Source: an uncultured Actinomycetes bacterium
Lineage (GTDB): Bacteria > Actinomycetota > Acidimicrobiia > Acidimicrobiales > Microtrichaceae
DNA length: 43,540 bases
Direction: 5' to 3'
Assembly (NCBI GenBank): GCA_903868545.1
Contig: CAIPVR010000237.1
Location: forward strand, 1-43,540
The position numbers and the translations under genes were made by a program. Below, piece after piece: positions 19,118-28,118 of this stretch (within the stretch, counting starts at the first letter, position 1; every line of letters starts with the position of its first letter). Under the pieces are notes generated by a model. That model was not told where the DNA came from and ran no database searches. It saw nothing but the letters and a program-made list of their open reading frames with translations.

Positions 19118-20988
19118 CCTCTGTGCACCTGCCCGCCGAGCTGTTGGCGCTCGCTCCGTTCGTGGATGCCGGTGTGGTGGGTCCCACCGAGGTGCAGGTC
19201 GTCATCACCCTGGCCCGCGCCTCGGGCGAGACCGATCCCGCGGTGCTGCTGGGCGCGGCGCTCGCGACCCGAGCCCCGCTGCACGGCTCGGTCTGTGTCG
19301 ACCTGCGGCACATCGCCGCCACCGTCGTCCCCTCCCTCGACGAACCGGTGGAGGACGCGATCCCACCGACCGATCCCGCCACGGGCCCCGAACCCGGGGT
19401 CGGGGATGTGGCCGCACTGCCGTGGCCGGACCCCGACGACTGGGTCCGAAGTCTCGGGGCATCGGTCCTGGTGACGGGACGCGACGAGGAGCTGGCGCCC
19501 CTCGTCCTCGAGGGGTCGCTGCTGTACCTGGCCCGCTTCGCCGCCCTCGAACGGTACGTGGCGGAGGATCTCCGATCGCGGGCCGCCCGGGCCGACATCG
19601 GGGAGCGGCCCGTGACCTCGGAGGCAGTTGCGGTGCTCGACCTGGCCGACGGGCACGGCAACGTGCTCGATCCCGGCCAGCGCGCCGCGGCCGAGGCGGT
19701 GCTCACCGACCGTCTCGTGGTGATGGCGGGCGGCCCGGGCACCGGGAAGACCACCACCGTGGCCCGTGCGCTCGCGGCCCTCATCGAGGAGGACCACCGT
19801 CGCGGCGAGGTGCGCCGGATCGGTCTGGCCGCGCCCACCGGCAAGGCGGCCGTCCGTATGTCCGAGGCGGTCCGGGCGGCAGTGGCCGCGCTCGGTGAGG
19901 GGCTCCGGCCGGAGGTGGCGGCACGCCTCGACGCACTGGAGGCGTCGACGCTCCACCGGCTGCTGGGTCGGTCCGCCGACGGCGTCGGGTTCCGCCACGG
20001 CCCCGGGAACCCGCTGCCGCACGACGTGCTCGTGGTCGACGAGGTGTCGATGGTGAGTCTCGCCCTGATGGCCCACCTCCTGGCGGCCACGCCCCCGACC
20101 ACGACGATCGTGCTGGTGGGGGACCCCTCGCAGCTGGCCAGCGTGGAGGCCGGCGCCGTGCTGGGCGACGTCGTCGGGCTCGGGGGTGCACCACCCCCGG
20201 CGCTGGCCCCCGTCGTGAGCCGGCTCGCCGTGGTCCATCGGCAGGCCGAGCAGTCAACGATCCTCCCGCTGGCGGCCGCCGTGCGTGACGGCGACGCGGA
20301 CATGGTCGTGGACCTCCTCCGCAGCGGTGCCGCCGACGTGGACTGGGTGGAACCCGACGCCGACGGGTCCACCCGGCTGGTCCCCGCGCTCGAACGTGCC
20401 GTGGCCGACCGCGCCGCCGCGGCGGTGGTCGCCGGCCAGGCCGGCGACGCGGACGGTGCTCTGGCGGAGCTGCTCGGCATCAAGGTGCTCTGTGCCCGGC
20501 GGCGCGGTGCCACCGGTGTGGACGGCTGGAACGACCGCGTCGAGGACCGGCTCCGGTCACGGGGCCTGATCGACCGGTCGTCCTGGTATCCGGGGCGGCC
20601 CGTGATGGTCACCCGCAATGACTATCTCCACCGGGTGTTCAACGGCGACGTCGGCGTGGCCCTCCTCCGCGATGGCCAGTACGTCGTCCGGTTCCCCCGG
20701 GAGGACCGCTCGGCCGACGAGCCGCTCGAGGTGGCATCGGTCCGTCTCGACAGCCACGTGACCCAATGGGCCATGAGCATCCACAAGAGCCAGGGCTCGG
20801 AGTTCGACCACGTGGTCGTCTCCCTGCCCCCGCCCCCGTCGCGGATCCTCACCCGGGAGCTGCTCTACACCGGCATCACCCGTGCGAAGCGCCGCCTCAC
20901 GGTGGTGGCCACCGAGGCCGCCGTGCGGGCGGCGGTCGACCGGCCGGTCGCCCGGGCCTCCGGTCTCGCGGCCCGTCTCGACGGCTGA
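19114..20988 (+). CDS. recD: exodeoxyribonuclease V subunit alpha (RecD)
   Basis: Walker A MAGGPGTGKTTTVARAL, DEVSMV, VGDPSQLASV, SIHKSQGSEFDHVVVSLP; GTGA overlap with recB. Confidence 0.93.
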   Translation: MTSVHLPAELLALAPFVDAGVVGPTEVQVVITLARASGETDPAVLLGAALATRAPLHGSVCVDLRHIAATVVPSLDEPVEDAIPPTDPATGPEPGVGDVAALPWPDPDDWVRSLGASVLVTGRDEELAPLVLEGSLLYLARFAALERYVAEDLRSRAARADIGERPVTSEAVAVLDLADGHGNVLDPGQRAAAEAVLTDRLVVMAGGPGTGKTTTVARALAALIEEDHRRGEVRRIGLAAPTGKAAVRMSEAVRAAVAALGEGLRPEVAARLDALEASTLHRLLGRSADGVGFRHGPGNPLPHDVLVVDEVSMVSLALMAHLLAATPPTTTIVLVGDPSQLASVEAGAVLGDVVGLGGAPPPALAPVVSRLAVVHRQAEQSTILPLAAAVRDGDADMVVDLLRSGAADVDWVEPDADGSTRLVPALERAVADRAAAAVVAGQAGDADGALAELLGIKVLCARRRGATGVDGWNDRVEDRLRSRGLIDRSSWYPGRPVMVTRNDYLHRVFNGDVGVALLRDGQYVVRFPREDRSADEPLEVASVRLDSHVTQWAMSIHKSQGSEFDHVVVSLPPPPSRILTRELLYTGITRAKRRLTVVATEAAVRAAVDRPVARASGLAARLDG

Positions 20989-20999
20989 GGCCGTCTCAG
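20980..20999. terminator. compact hairpin(s) over the recD/NlpC stop codons
   Basis: GACGGC-TGAG-GCCGTC (20980-20995) and overlapping alternative CTGAG-GCCGT-CTCAG (20985-20999). Confidence 0.45.
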
Positions 21000-22456
21000 A
21001 GGATCCGGGTGGCCGACGCCAGCCCGGTCAACTTCGCGTTGTTCACGATGATCCCGTACTCGGAGCCCTTGGCCTCCACCACACGACCGGCACCCAGGTA
21101 CATCGTGATGTGCTGGCTCGCCGCGGGTCCGTAGCCCAGCAGGTCGGTCGGCGCGAGCTGGTCGACCGGCACCGGTGGGCCGGAACGTGCCTGTGTGCCG
21201 CTGAAGTGGGCGAGCCGGACCCCGCCCTCGTACCAGGCCCGCATCAGGAGGCCCGAGCAGTCGAACACGTTCGGTCCCGCCCCCGCCCACACGTACTGCT
21301 TGCCCACCTGTTGGAGGGCGAAGAGCATCACGTTGAGCCGCCGGGTGTCGAGGGCGGTCCACGCGGCCAGGAGCTGGCGCGCCACCGTGCCGCCCGGCGC
21401 CATCGTCGGTGCGGTGCCCTCCCCGCCCGGAGCCACAGTGGTGGTCGTGGTGGTCGTGGTGGTCGTGGTGGTGGTCGTCGTGGAGGGCGCAGGTCGGCCG
21501 GGCACCGGGTAGGCACCCGGAGTGGGGCCGGCCACCATCACCGCCAGGCGTTCGAGGTCGGTCGCGGCCTGCTGTTCGGCTGCGGCCGCGGCGGCCGCGT
21601 CGCCGGCCTGGGCCAGCGCGGCGGCGGCCTTCTTCCGGTAGCCCACCGCCGCAGCTGTGCGGGCGATCTCGGTGGGGCCCACCGGCACGGCGCCGGCCGT
21701 GTCGAACGCGCCGTTGATCTTGTCCTGCAGCGCCGTGCGGGCCTGCTCCAGTTGGGCCGCCTCCGGTGCGGTGGCCTCGAGGTCGGCCCGGGTCCGGCTG
21801 AGGTCGAGCTCGAGACCGGGCACGGTGGCGCGCAGCGCCTCGATGGTGGCGTTGTCCACCTGCTCGAGTCCCTCGACGATCGTCAGGAGCCGCACCCGCT
21901 CGGTGTCCACCTGGATCCGGGACTGCACGAACGACCCGCCGCTGATGAACGCACTCACCGCACGGGCCCGGCGCTTGGACTGCAGCGCGTCGATCCGGGT
22001 CCGGGTGTCGACGCCCTGCTGTTCGAGCTGCGCGATGCGGGCGGTGAGACCGTCACGACGGGCCTGCAGGTCCTGCTGGGCCTGGATGACCTGCGAGAGC
22101 AGGAACTGCGTGGCCTCGAGCGTGTCATCGGTGGGGATGGCGAACCTCGGCGCGAGCGCCCAGCCCCCGACGCCGGTCGGTCCGGTCGGTGCCGGGGTGT
22201 CGTCGGCGGGTTCCTCCACCGGTGCTTCGGGGACGCTCGGTCCGGGTTCGCCCGGCACGGTGGTGGTGGTGCCGTCGGGCACCGTGGTGGTGGTGGAGGT
22301 GCTGGTGGTGCTCGTGGTGGTGGTGCTCGTGGAGGTGGTCTCCTCCGGCACCGTGGTGGTGGAGCCACCGTCCTGGGCGCCGACGCGCGGCGCGGCCCCC
22401 ACCACCAGGGCGGTGAGCAGCAGTGATCCGAGGAGTGCTCGCGTGCGTCGTTGCAT
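20996..22456 (-). CDS. secreted NlpC/P60 cell-wall hydrolase with coiled-coil N-terminal region and Thr-rich linkers
   Basis: Signal peptide; QYVWAGAGPNVFDCSGLLMRAWYEGG catalytic Cys motif; SQHITMYLGAGRVVEA His motif. Confidence 0.88.
   Translation of the reverse strand: MQRRTRALLGSLLLTALVVGAAPRVGAQDGGSTTTVPEETTSTSTTTTSTTSTSTTTTVPDGTTTTVPGEPGPSVPEAPVEEPADDTPAPTGPTGVGGWALAPRFAIPTDDTLEATQFLLSQVIQAQQDLQARRDGLTARIAQLEQQGVDTRTRIDALQSKRRARAVSAFISGGSFVQSRIQVDTERVRLLTIVEGLEQVDNATIEALRATVPGLELDLSRTRADLEATAPEAAQLEQARTALQDKINGAFDTAGAVPVGPTEIARTAAAVGYRKKAAAALAQAGDAAAAAAAEQQAATDLERLAVMVAGPTPGAYPVPGRPAPSTTTTTTTTTTTTTTTVAPGGEGTAPTMAPGGTVARQLLAAWTALDTRRLNVMLFALQQVGKQYVWAGAGPNVFDCSGLLMRAWYEGGVRLAHFSGTQARSGPPVPVDQLAPTDLLGYGPAASQHITMYLGAGRVVEAKGSEYGIIVNNAKLTGLASATRIL
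21438..21483 (-). repeat. short tandem repeat encoding poly-Thr
   Basis: gtggtcgtg-type 9-bp reiteration; TTTTTTTTTTTTTTT in the protein. Confidence 0.75.
22256..22330 (-). repeat. imperfect gtggtg/ctggtg repeat tract encoding a Thr/Ser-rich linker
   Basis: TSTSTTTTSTTSTSTTTTVPDGTTTTVPG encoded on the minus strand. Confidence 0.65.
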
Positions 22457-22616
22457 GTGCGCGTCCGTGGCGGTGCCGGGCCCGAAGGAGTCCCGCCGGG
22501 GGTCCCGCCGTCCGAACGCTCAGCGTAGCGGTGCTGCCGGAAAATGCGCCAGCGGTTCACTCACGGTGTCAGCATCACCCGAAGAAGGAATGAGATGTAA
22601 CGAAAGGTGTTGTTCC

Positions 22617-22631
22617 CCGGCCGTTGGCCGG
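22617..22631 (-). terminator. hairpin CCGGCC-N3-GGCCGG downstream of the FGGY kinase
   Basis: Perfect 6-bp stem, 3-nt loop, immediately 3' of the kinase stop on the minus strand. Confidence 0.45.
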
Positions 22632-22635
22632 ACGT

Positions 22636-24204
22636 TCACCGACGGCGCTGCAGCGCGTGGTAGAGGCCCTTCTGCGAGCCGTGGAGCCCCAGGAACTGCT
22701 CGTGGCGCCGCTCGAGCAGCTCGGCGGCCGAGGGGTCGGGCCGGAACACCCGGTCGACCGCCACACGGTCGGCGAGCTCGTCGGCCCGGAGCCGTCCGGT
22801 GACGAGGCCGCCGAAGAGGCCGGCGCCGCGGACGCTGGCGAGCAGCGGCTGCTCCACGCGGTGCACCGGCCGCCCGAGCACGTCGGCCTGGACCTGGCAC
22901 CACACGTCGGACTGGGCCCCGCCGCCGATCATCCGCAGGTCGCGGATGGAGTGCTTGAGCACCTTCTCGCTGGCCTCCAGCAGCCAGCGGAGCTGGTGGG
23001 ACACGCCCTCGAAGACGGCCCTCACCATGTCGGCGCGGTCGTTGTCGATCCCCACGTTCAGGAAGCTCGCCCGCATGCGCGTGTCGGCCACCGGCGAGCG
23101 CTCGCCCTTGAGCCACGGCGCGAACATCACGCCGTTGGCGCCCGGCGGCACCCGGCCCGCCACCTCGTCGAGGTCGCGCAGGTCCACCTCGCCGCGGCCG
23201 AGGCCGTCGTCGGGGGCCACCACCATGTCGCGGAGCCACTCGAGGCTGACGCCCCCGCAGTCATGGTTGTTCACCAGCACGTACCGACCGGGGAGCGCTG
23301 CGGGCACCGTGGCCATCTGGTTCTGTAACGACGTCCGCTTGTCGGGGACGTGGCAGCCCACCCACGCCGAGGTGGAGATGGTGAGGTGGCCGTGGTGGTC
23401 GTCGATCGCGCCCGAGCCGATCGCGGCGGTGTGCAGGTCGGGCAGGCCGGTCACCACCGGCGTGCCCTCCGGTACCCCGAGCGCCGAGGCCACCTCCGGG
23501 AGGACCGGACCCACCTCGGCCCGGATCGGCAGCAGGGTGGGCAGCCGCGACGGGTCGGTGCCCGAGAGGTTCATCAGCACCGGGTCGTAGCGGGTGGCGT
23601 CGAGGTTGCGGTTGTCGGTCAGCCACGACAGCAGCTGGGTGGCCTGGGTGGCCGCCGCCCGCCCGGTGAGGCGCAGGTTGAGGTAGTCGATCGGCTCGAG
23701 GAACACCGCGGTGCGGGCGTAGGTGTCGGGCTCCTGCTCACGGATCCACAGCCGGTGGCCGAGTGGGTCGTTGCCCTGCGGGGTGGGGGCACCGCCGGAG
23801 CGACGGATCCACTCCAGGGCCACCCTCGGCCGGTAGCCGTCCACGGCGAGTCGGCCACCGAGTGCGGCGGCCGACAGGCGGGCGGCGCGCTGGTCGAGCC
23901 ACAGCATGCAGTCGCCCACGGCGTTGCCCTCGGCGTCGACCGGCACCGTGGAGCCCCACTGGCCGGTGCAGGCGATCGCCACCACGCGGGAGGGATCCAC
24001 CGCCTCGCGGGACCGGAGTTCCGCAGCGGCCTCCAGCACCGCCGACCACCACTCGGCCGGGTCCTCCACTGCGCCGCCGTCGGGCAGCGTGCGCATCCCG
24101 ACGCGGCGGTGCTCGTGGTCCACCACCCGGCCCGACAGCTCCACGTAGGCCACCTTGGGGCCACCGGTGCCGAGGTCGATGGCCACCACCACGTCGGTGC
24201 TCAC
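22636..24204 (-). CDS. FGGY-family carbohydrate kinase (xylulokinase-like)
   Basis: VVAIDLGTGGPKVAYVEL N-terminal phosphate motif; TGQWGSTVPVD; C-terminal LRMIGGGAQSDVWCQVQADVLGRPV. Confidence 0.88.
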   Translation of the reverse strand: MSTDVVVAIDLGTGGPKVAYVELSGRVVDHEHRRVGMRTLPDGGAVEDPAEWWSAVLEAAAELRSREAVDPSRVVAIACTGQWGSTVPVDAEGNAVGDCMLWLDQRAARLSAAALGGRLAVDGYRPRVALEWIRRSGGAPTPQGNDPLGHRLWIREQEPDTYARTAVFLEPIDYLNLRLTGRAAATQATQLLSWLTDNRNLDATRYDPVLMNLSGTDPSRLPTLLPIRAEVGPVLPEVASALGVPEGTPVVTGLPDLHTAAIGSGAIDDHHGHLTISTSAWVGCHVPDKRTSLQNQMATVPAALPGRYVLVNNHDCGGVSLEWLRDMVVAPDDGLGRGEVDLRDLDEVAGRVPPGANGVMFAPWLKGERSPVADTRMRASFLNVGIDNDRADMVRAVFEGVSHQLRWLLEASEKVLKHSIRDLRMIGGGAQSDVWCQVQADVLGRPVHRVEQPLLASVRGAGLFGGLVTGRLRADELADRVAVDRVFRPDPSAAELLERRHEQFLGLHGSQKGLYHALQRRR

Positions 24205-25406
24205 GACGAGCTCCCGAAGGAGAAGGGGATCTCCTCACGGCTCCCGTCGGGCGCCACGTGCTCGAGCAGGAGCGGCAGGCCGCCGCCCGACACGCTCATG
24301 GCCGCCACGGCGTCGGCCGCGAGGTCGAGCAGCGGCGCCACCGGCACGACCGCCTCGGGCGGGTGCACCCCCGGACCACCCTCGAGCTGGCCGCGGAGGG
24401 CGAGCAGCGTGCCCAGACCCGCGGGGATCCCGGTGCCCTCACCGGCGCCCTCCTCGGTGGAGAACACCGACGCCTCGTAGGTGTGCGTGTCACCGTCCTT
24501 GGTGCCGGTGACCACGACCTTCAGGCAACCGCCGGGCCCGGTCACGCCGGCCTCGGCGAGCAGCCGCGGACGCTCCCGCTGCAGCTCGGCCACGATCCCG
24601 TCCACGTCGAGTTCGCCGGCGCGCACGAGTTCCTGGGTCATCTCGAAGTAGGGCAGCGGGAAGATCACGCCGAGATTGGTGGCCCGCCGCAGGTGCGGGA
24701 ACACCGTCGGCAGGGTGATCGTCTCCGGGTGCGGGTAGGGGAACGCCGGGAAGCGGCCCACGCCGTGGAAGTCGACCTCCTTCACGAAGGCCTGTCCGCT
24801 CTCCTCGAGCTGGCGGACCTCCACGAACCCGCCGTCCACGAACAGCGGCACGTCGGAGGTCATCGCGTGGATGCGGTGCTTCAGCACCGCCGCACCCTCC
24901 TCGGGCTCCCCGCCGTGGATGTGCATGATCTCGGCGGAGTGGAGCTCGTCGAGGAACCACTCGTCGCAGAGCTTCACGAAGATGTTGGCGAGTCCGGGCG
25001 AGTTGCCCATGCCGATCAGGGCCCGCACGCCGGCCGCCTCGGCCCGGTCGTGCAGTTCGAGCTGCGCGGCCGTGGCGTCGAGGTCGTCGCATACGTCCAC
25101 GTAGTCGACCCCGGCGTCGATCACCGTCGCGAGCGTGGGCGCCCCGAACCGGTAGAAGGGCCCCACGCAGTTGAGGACGACCGTCGCGCCCTCCACGAGG
25201 GCGCCCAGCGCCGCCGGGTCCGACACGTCCACGCCGGCGGCGTCGAAACGGCCGTCGCCGATCAGCTCCACCGTCGCGGCGGCAGCGTCATGCGACAGGT
25301 CCGCCACCGTCACCCGGCCCGCGTCGTCGGTGGCCGAGAGGGTGCGGGCCGCCACCCGACCGACCCCGCCGCCGCCGCCGAGCACCACCACGTGTGCGTC
25401 ACCCAT
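24201..25406 (-). CDS. saccharopine-dehydrogenase-like NAD(P)-binding protein
   Basis: VVVLGGGGGVGRVAARTLS Rossmann motif; VVLNCVGPFYRFGAPTLATVIDAGVDYVDVCDD; ATGA-type overlap with kinase gene. Confidence 0.8.
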   Translation of the reverse strand: MGDAHVVVLGGGGGVGRVAARTLSATDDAGRVTVADLSHDAAAATVELIGDGRFDAAGVDVSDPAALGALVEGATVVLNCVGPFYRFGAPTLATVIDAGVDYVDVCDDLDATAAQLELHDRAEAAGVRALIGMGNSPGLANIFVKLCDEWFLDELHSAEIMHIHGGEPEEGAAVLKHRIHAMTSDVPLFVDGGFVEVRQLEESGQAFVKEVDFHGVGRFPAFPYPHPETITLPTVFPHLRRATNLGVIFPLPYFEMTQELVRAGELDVDGIVAELQRERPRLLAEAGVTGPGGCLKVVVTGTKDGDTHTYEASVFSTEEGAGEGTGIPAGLGTLLALRGQLEGGPGVHPPEAVVPVAPLLDLAADAVAAMSVSGGGLPLLLEHVAPDGSREEIPFSFGSSS

Positions 25407-25434
25407 GTTCCGTCCTCCGTCGCCCGTGGCCCGA

Positions 25435-26826
25435 TCAGTCCGGCAGCGAGAGCTGCTGGTCCATCATGTCGGCCATCACCATCTTGATGAACTCGTCGGC
25501 CTCGTCGGTCATCCCGCCGGCCACGCCGCCGTAGACGGCGCCGCTCTCGGGGGCCTGGTCCCGGTGTTCGCGGGCCCAGGCGACGGCCTCGTTGAGGTCC
25601 ACCGCGAACCGCTCGGCAACTCCCGACTGCGTCTGCGGCCGGGTGACCGCCATGTGCAGCGCGTTCGGGTACTGCTGGCCGTTGAACCGCCAGCCCTTCA
25701 GCTTCATCCGGTCGTTCACCAGGTAGATGTCGAAGTCGTCGGAGGTGAACGAGAAGAGGAAGGTGGGGTCGAGGCCGAGGATGCGCAGGTCGCCGTGCGA
25801 GCGCACCGCGTCCTGCATGGCCGCGGCGGTGGAGAAGATCGCCTCGGCGTGGCGCAGGTAGCCGTCGCGGCCGTTCTTCACCATGGACGCCCAGGTCGAG
25901 GCCAGCAGCCCCACCGAGCGCGACCCGTCCATCGACGGCGAGCAGTACTTCCCGCCCGTCCAGTCGGTCAGGTAGAAGTACTGCGAGTTGCGAAGCGCCG
26001 TGTCGCGGAACAGCACCACCGAGCTGCCCTTGAAGGCGTAGCCGTACTTGTGGGTGTCGGCCGAGATCGTGGTCACGCCGGGCAGGCGGAAGTCGAAGGT
26101 GGGCACCGGGTAACCCAGCTCCTGGCCCCACGGGAGGATGAACCCGCCGAGGCAGCCGTCCACGTGGAGGCCCACACCCCGCTCCACGGCGAGGTCGCTC
26201 AGCTGCCGCATCGGATCGACCGTGCCGTAGCCGTAGTTGCAGGCCGAGCCGATCAGGGCGACGGTGTCGTCGTCGATCAGATCGGCGACGGCCGACACGT
26301 CCACCTGCGTGGTCGCGGGGTCCACCGGTGCCCGGCGGAGCTCGAGGTCGAACAGGTGGCACGCCTTGTCGAACGCCGGGTGCGCCGTCTCCGGCTTGAT
26401 CACGTTGAGGCGGCCGGTGCGGCCCTCGGCCCGTGCCTTCTCGCGGTAGGAGAGCACGGCGTGAGCGATCGACGCGCTGCCGCCGGAGGTGACGAGCCCG
26501 CCGGGCGTGGTGTCGGTGACGGCGTCGCCGTGGAGCATGTCGAGCGACATGGCGATGATCTCGCCCTCGAAGCGGGTGGCGCTGGGGCAGATGTCGCGCT
26601 GCAGGGCGTTCGAGTGGGCGAACAGCCCGAACGCCTGGGTGAGGAAGGCGTAGTGGTCGTGGTCGCCGCAGTACATCGAACCGGAGACGTGGCCCCCCTC
26701 CCAGTAGCCGTCCTCCTCGGCGGCCATCGTGCGGAGCTCGTCGAGGATGTCCGCCTCGGGTCGGCCGTGCTCGGGCATGGCCCGGTTCACCGGGTAGCGG
26801 TCGGCGTAGGGATAGGTGCTGCTCAC
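25435..26826 (-). CDS. PLP-dependent sphingosine-1-phosphate-lyase-like decarboxylase/lyase
   Basis: IGSACNYGYGTVDP, LHVDGCLGGF, ISADTHKYGYAFKGSSVVLFRD (PLP Lys), WTGGKYCSPSMDGSRSVGLLASTW closely parallel eukaryotic/bacterial S1P lyases. Confidence 0.85.
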   Translation of the reverse strand: MSSTYPYADRYPVNRAMPEHGRPEADILDELRTMAAEEDGYWEGGHVSGSMYCGDHDHYAFLTQAFGLFAHSNALQRDICPSATRFEGEIIAMSLDMLHGDAVTDTTPGGLVTSGGSASIAHAVLSYREKARAEGRTGRLNVIKPETAHPAFDKACHLFDLELRRAPVDPATTQVDVSAVADLIDDDTVALIGSACNYGYGTVDPMRQLSDLAVERGVGLHVDGCLGGFILPWGQELGYPVPTFDFRLPGVTTISADTHKYGYAFKGSSVVLFRDTALRNSQYFYLTDWTGGKYCSPSMDGSRSVGLLASTWASMVKNGRDGYLRHAEAIFSTAAAMQDAVRSHGDLRILGLDPTFLFSFTSDDFDIYLVNDRMKLKGWRFNGQQYPNALHMAVTRPQTQSGVAERFAVDLNEAVAWAREHRDQAPESGAVYGGVAGGMTDEADEFIKMVMADMMDQQLSLPD

Positions 26827-26853
26827 GGCCGCGGATGATAGGGGTGCGGCGGC

Positions 26854-28089
26854 TCAGAGGCCCTCTTCGGCCATCCCCTCCATCCGTTCGAGCTCCGGGT
26901 CGGTCTCCGTCCCGGGGGCCGGCGGCCCCTGGCCCCGGCCCAGCAGGGCGAACGACACGAGGGGGAACACCAGCACGCTGAGCATGCCCGCGCCGACCAG
27001 TGCGGTGGCGTTCTGGGGGCGCATCTGGTCGGTCTCGAGGCCGACCGTGGTGATGACCACCAGCAGCGGCAGGGCGGTGGACTGCAGCAGGGCCATCGCC
27101 GTGCGGTCCCGGAGCGTGAGCACGCCCTTGTAGACGAGCAGGGCCGGCAGGCCGCGCACGGCGAGGAACAGGCCGAGGAAGAGCGGCACCCGCACCGCCG
27201 TGCCCGGGTCGGCCAGCGCCGTGATGTCGAAGTTCATCCCGCTCACCACGAAGAAGACGGGGATGAGGAACCCGAAGCCGAGGGAGTCGAGGCGGGGCGT
27301 GAGGATCGCGCCGGCGGCGGTGGGGAGGGCGAGGCGGGCGATGAGCCCCGCCGCGAACGCGCCGAGCAGCATGTCGAGGCCCAGCTGGGTGGCGAGCGCC
27401 ACCATCCCGATGATGAGGAACATCACCACCCGGACCGGCATCTGCGAGGTGGTACTCAGCTGCACCCGGACGTAGTCGAGGAAACCGGGGGGCTTCGTGC
27501 GGGTGGCTGCGGCGGCCACGGCCACCGCGAGGAGGACGAACGCGGCGAGGAGCAGCAGCTCGGTCCCCGGGGAGGAACTGCCCACCAGCACCGTCAGCGT
27601 GAGCACGGGGCCGAACTCGCCGATGGCCCCGGCGGCGGCGAGCAGGTCGCCGAAGGGGGTCCCGAAGAACCCGCGGTCCTTGAGCATGGGCAGCAGGGTG
27701 CCGATGGCGGTGGTCGTGAGGGCCAGGCCCACGAGCAGGCTGGAGATCACGAACCCCTGCAGCTGCAGCACGACGGCCACCCCGAAACCGAGCGCCAGGC
27801 TGACCAGCCAGCCGACGGCGCCGCGGCTGAGCGGCGTGCCGCGGAGGCGGGTGAAGTCGATCTCGTAGCCGGCCACGAAGAAGAGGAAGGCGAGGCCGAG
27901 CGTGCTGAGGCCCTTCACGAACGGGTCCACCTCGGCCCAGCCGAGCACGGCGGGGCCGACGGCGATGCCGAGGCCGAGCTCGAAGAGCACCGACGGGATC
28001 CGCCAGCGCCGCAGCGCCAGGGCCAGCAGCGGTGCCAGGACGGCGGCGCCGGCGATCACCACCAACGACAGCGAGCTCCCCTCGGCCAT
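26854..28089 (-). CDS. cation:proton antiporter (CPA2/Kef-type)
   Basis: Multiple TM segments; LGLAFLFFVAGYEIDF, AAAGAIGEFGPVLTL, LGAFAAGLIARLAL. Confidence 0.85.
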   Translation of the reverse strand: MAEGSSLSLVVIAGAAVLAPLLALALRRWRIPSVLFELGLGIAVGPAVLGWAEVDPFVKGLSTLGLAFLFFVAGYEIDFTRLRGTPLSRGAVGWLVSLALGFGVAVVLQLQGFVISSLLVGLALTTTAIGTLLPMLKDRGFFGTPFGDLLAAAGAIGEFGPVLTLTVLVGSSSPGTELLLLAAFVLLAVAVAAAATRTKPPGFLDYVRVQLSTTSQMPVRVVMFLIIGMVALATQLGLDMLLGAFAAGLIARLALPTAAGAILTPRLDSLGFGFLIPVFFVVSGMNFDITALADPGTAVRVPLFLGLFLAVRGLPALLVYKGVLTLRDRTAMALLQSTALPLLVVITTVGLETDQMRPQNATALVGAGMLSVLVFPLVSFALLGRGQGPPAPGTETDPELERMEGMAEEGL

Positions 28090-28094
28090 GTGGG

Positions 28095-28110
28095 CGCCAC
28101 GCTAGTGGCG
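28095..28110. promoter_or_regulatory. inverted repeat CGCCAC-GCTA-GTGGCG overlapping a -10-like TAGCGT upstream of the antiporter
   Basis: Perfect 6-bp arms; minus-strand TAGCGT (28104-28099) lies 9 nt from ATG 28089. Confidence 0.4.
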
Positions 28111-28118
28111 GTGCGGGC

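Noticed and set aside
22456-22630. Possible ydaO/c-di-AMP riboswitch upstream of the NlpC/P60 gene
   Set aside because: This riboswitch often controls such hydrolases in actinobacteria, but I could not find the conserved GGGGUGAAU and CCCGAACCCGUCAGCU-type segments. An Infernal search would be decisive.
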